Origin: Phycomyces blakesleeanus NRRL 1555(-)
Taxonomy: Eukaryota; Mucoromycota; Mucoromycetes; Mucorales; Phycomycetaceae
Direction: 5' to 3'
Length of the DNA stretch: 64,000 bases
Assembly (NCBI RefSeq): GCF_001638985.1
Contig: NW_017265134.1
Location: 3,517,800-3,581,799, forward strand
Position numbers and translations under genes: made by a program. Under the pieces are notes generated by a model. The model ran no database searches. It was given only the letters and a program-made list of their open reading frames with translations, and was not told the DNA's origin. Position 1 is the first letter of the stretch; every line of letters begins with the position of its first letter. This document shows positions 62,441 through 64,000 of this stretch, in pieces.

Positions 62441-63262
62441 TTAAAGTCCTGGCTTCAGCTCAACAGTACGGGTTTTAGGATCTCCAGTAACATTGTGTCG
62501 AGCAACCTTTTTCAGCAATTCAGTGATAATCTCACGGTTACGCTCGTTCTTTTTAATGCGCTTCCTGAACCGCATTAAGAACTCCTTGGTTGTCATTCTC
62601 TCGCCTCGAAGTGTCTCGATAACCTCAGCTTCAGTAATCAAGTCCTCATCATTTCCAGTAGAAGGCTGTTGTTGAGAACTACTACTTTCACGAGGCGAGT
62701 GATGCGACTTATGCTTGTGTCTGGCCTCATGACTAACGTCTTCAGCCTTTCTTTTTTTAAGTACAGGACTTGCTTCACGCGCACTAGCCATATTATTACT
62801 ATTAATACTGCTGCTATTGTTGTTGCTGCTGCTGCTACTGCTACTGCTGTGACTGTGATTGTGGTTGATGTTGTTGCTGGCACTAGGCCCAACATTTGCT
62901 CTGTTGGCATCTTCTCTCTTGATGTACAAGGAAGGAGAACCGGGTCGACCAATTGGCTTCGAAAGACCTTCCTTTTTTATCTTTGTAGCCATAGCCTTCT
63001 TGGGCATCATTGGTTTTACCGGAAGCACGGGCTTTTTCTTCACTGGCAGCACAGGCTTTTTAATACTCTCGGTCTCTGATTTGGAGTCTTCTTCTTCCAC
63101 ATCAGATCCGAGTTCTTCAGCCTGTCCATCACATCAATTCAAGTCCCCGATTATTATTATTTATGTATTTGTTTACTTACACTCGAAGCATATGGATCTT
63201 CTTCTTCGTCACTTTCATAAGCCCGGTTCTTCTCGAGATCACGAACCAATTTGCGCATTTGC

Positions 63263-63301
<39 letters not shown>

Positions 63302-63391
63302 CCAAAATGAAACGTGTGGGTTGGTTCGTAAGATTGATAATAATAGTAATAATAAAAAAACATGTCCTATAAACCCAACAAGCATTGCAGC

Positions 63392-63433
<42 letters not shown>

Positions 63434-64000
63434 ATTACCTTGCCCTCTGAAGTAAGTCTGTTCATATCATCATTAATAGTCTCTCGAGTCGCTTCTCCAC
63501 CAGGTACATATCCTCTTGTTTCTTTTTTGACACGCTCTTTACTATCTTTGATATCTTCATCTTCAATTTCATGTTCACCACCACCCTCTTCATCATCTTG
63601 GAACACATCATCAAAGTCAAGATCATCTACATCAGAGTCCTAGAAATTATGATACATATATATGTGTGTGTGTATATTTAGTTTCGTAAATGACATTTTG
63701 TTATGGTTATTAACATTGGTTTGGTAATAACTTACATCGCGTGCACGTGCTTTTCCAGTCTCATCATCCGATCCAGCCAATCTTTTTAAAATAAAATAAG
63801 GTGAGCCAAGACAAGTCAAGTTGAGACAAAAATGATAATAATAAATTTAAACTCTTGGGCCGAGCCATATATATTTACGAACAGTCGAAACCAAATAAGA
63901 AATAAAGAAAGAAACATCCCACAAAGCTTTCCATTTTTTTTAAAAAAATAATAATAGTAATAATAATATAGAAATTAAAACTTACGCTCCATCACCATTA
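62441..64000 (-). CDS. TFG1: TFIIF alpha subunit (RAP74/Tfg1), C-terminal part
   Basis: This is the large subunit of general transcription factor IIF, which binds RNA polymerase II. The gene runs off the right edge, so the N-terminal dimerisation domain is missing. Exons inside the window: 64000-63986 (partial), 63781-63736, 63639-63439, 63261-63181, 63121-62441, all in phase. The middle is the family's charged region: DSDVDDLDFDDVFQDDEEGG, KSERVKKET-like basic segments, GGEATRETINDDMNRLTSEG (typical of TFIIF alpha) and MRKLVRDLEKNRAYESDEEE. KPVLPVKKKPVLPVKP repeats and a Ser/Asn run follow. The C-terminal winged helix is recognisable: DLITEAEVIETLRGERMTTK, EFLMRFRKRIKKN, VARHNVTGDPKTRTVELKPG. 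Two introns contain (TA)n(TG)n arrays (63263-63300, 63393-63433). Confidence 0.9.

Overview
This window reads as a gene-sparse, very A+T-rich stretch of nuclear DNA from an early-diverging filamentous fungus. I infer Mucoromycota, probably Mucorales or a close relative. The reasons are intron-rich genes with short GT-AG introns, clear fungal orthologues (C-5 sterol desaturase, SSD1, Pho80/Pcl-type cyclin), an EHD-family protein, which yeasts lack, and intergenic DNA full of (TA)n, (GAA)n, (GATT)n, poly-A and poly-G tracts. Nothing in the sequence names the species.

Twelve protein genes can be supported, and I rebuilt each exon by exon so that the splice phases close. From left to right they are: MMS19 (2606-8678, 24 exons), ERG3 (11452-12794), an F-box protein (18478-20649), an EHD-family membrane-remodelling ATPase (22579-24701), a Tgl2-like lipase (25238-26874), a small secretory-pathway membrane protein of unknown family (29043-29447), SSD1 (31983-37920), the tRNA adenosine deaminase TAD1/ADAT1 (40471-42944), a Pho80/Pcl-type cyclin (44618-45919, the only + strand gene), a GST-like protein (52889-54017), a long-chain acyl-CoA synthetase (57568-59918) and the C-terminal part of TFIIF alpha/TFG1 (62441 to the right edge). 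Eleven of the twelve are on the minus strand. They are ordinary housekeeping genes, each with its own upstream region. ERG3, the lipase, the acyl-CoA synthetase and the EHD protein all touch lipid or membrane biology, but nothing suggests a cluster.

Between the genes lie long spacers (about 2-7 kb) that are mostly simple repeats. Three spacers hold more. 13-17.5 kb has a relic of a Fanzor/TnpB-like RuvC nuclease beside unidentified coding fragments. 50-52.1 kb has a decayed multi-exon gene and a 102-bp TA-flanked MITE. 54-57.5 kb has several decayed coding fragments around a second, larger inverted-repeat element with a nested internal copy of its ends. These are the accessory or transposon-graveyard parts of the window.

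The most distinctive observations are two introns that must use GC-AG splice sites (in MMS19 and TAD1), the Fanzor-like relic, the two MITE families, a set of TATCAGAT motifs with a perfect palindrome upstream of the small membrane-protein gene, and recurrent T(n)A(n) tracts. I did not see a convincing new multi-gene system.
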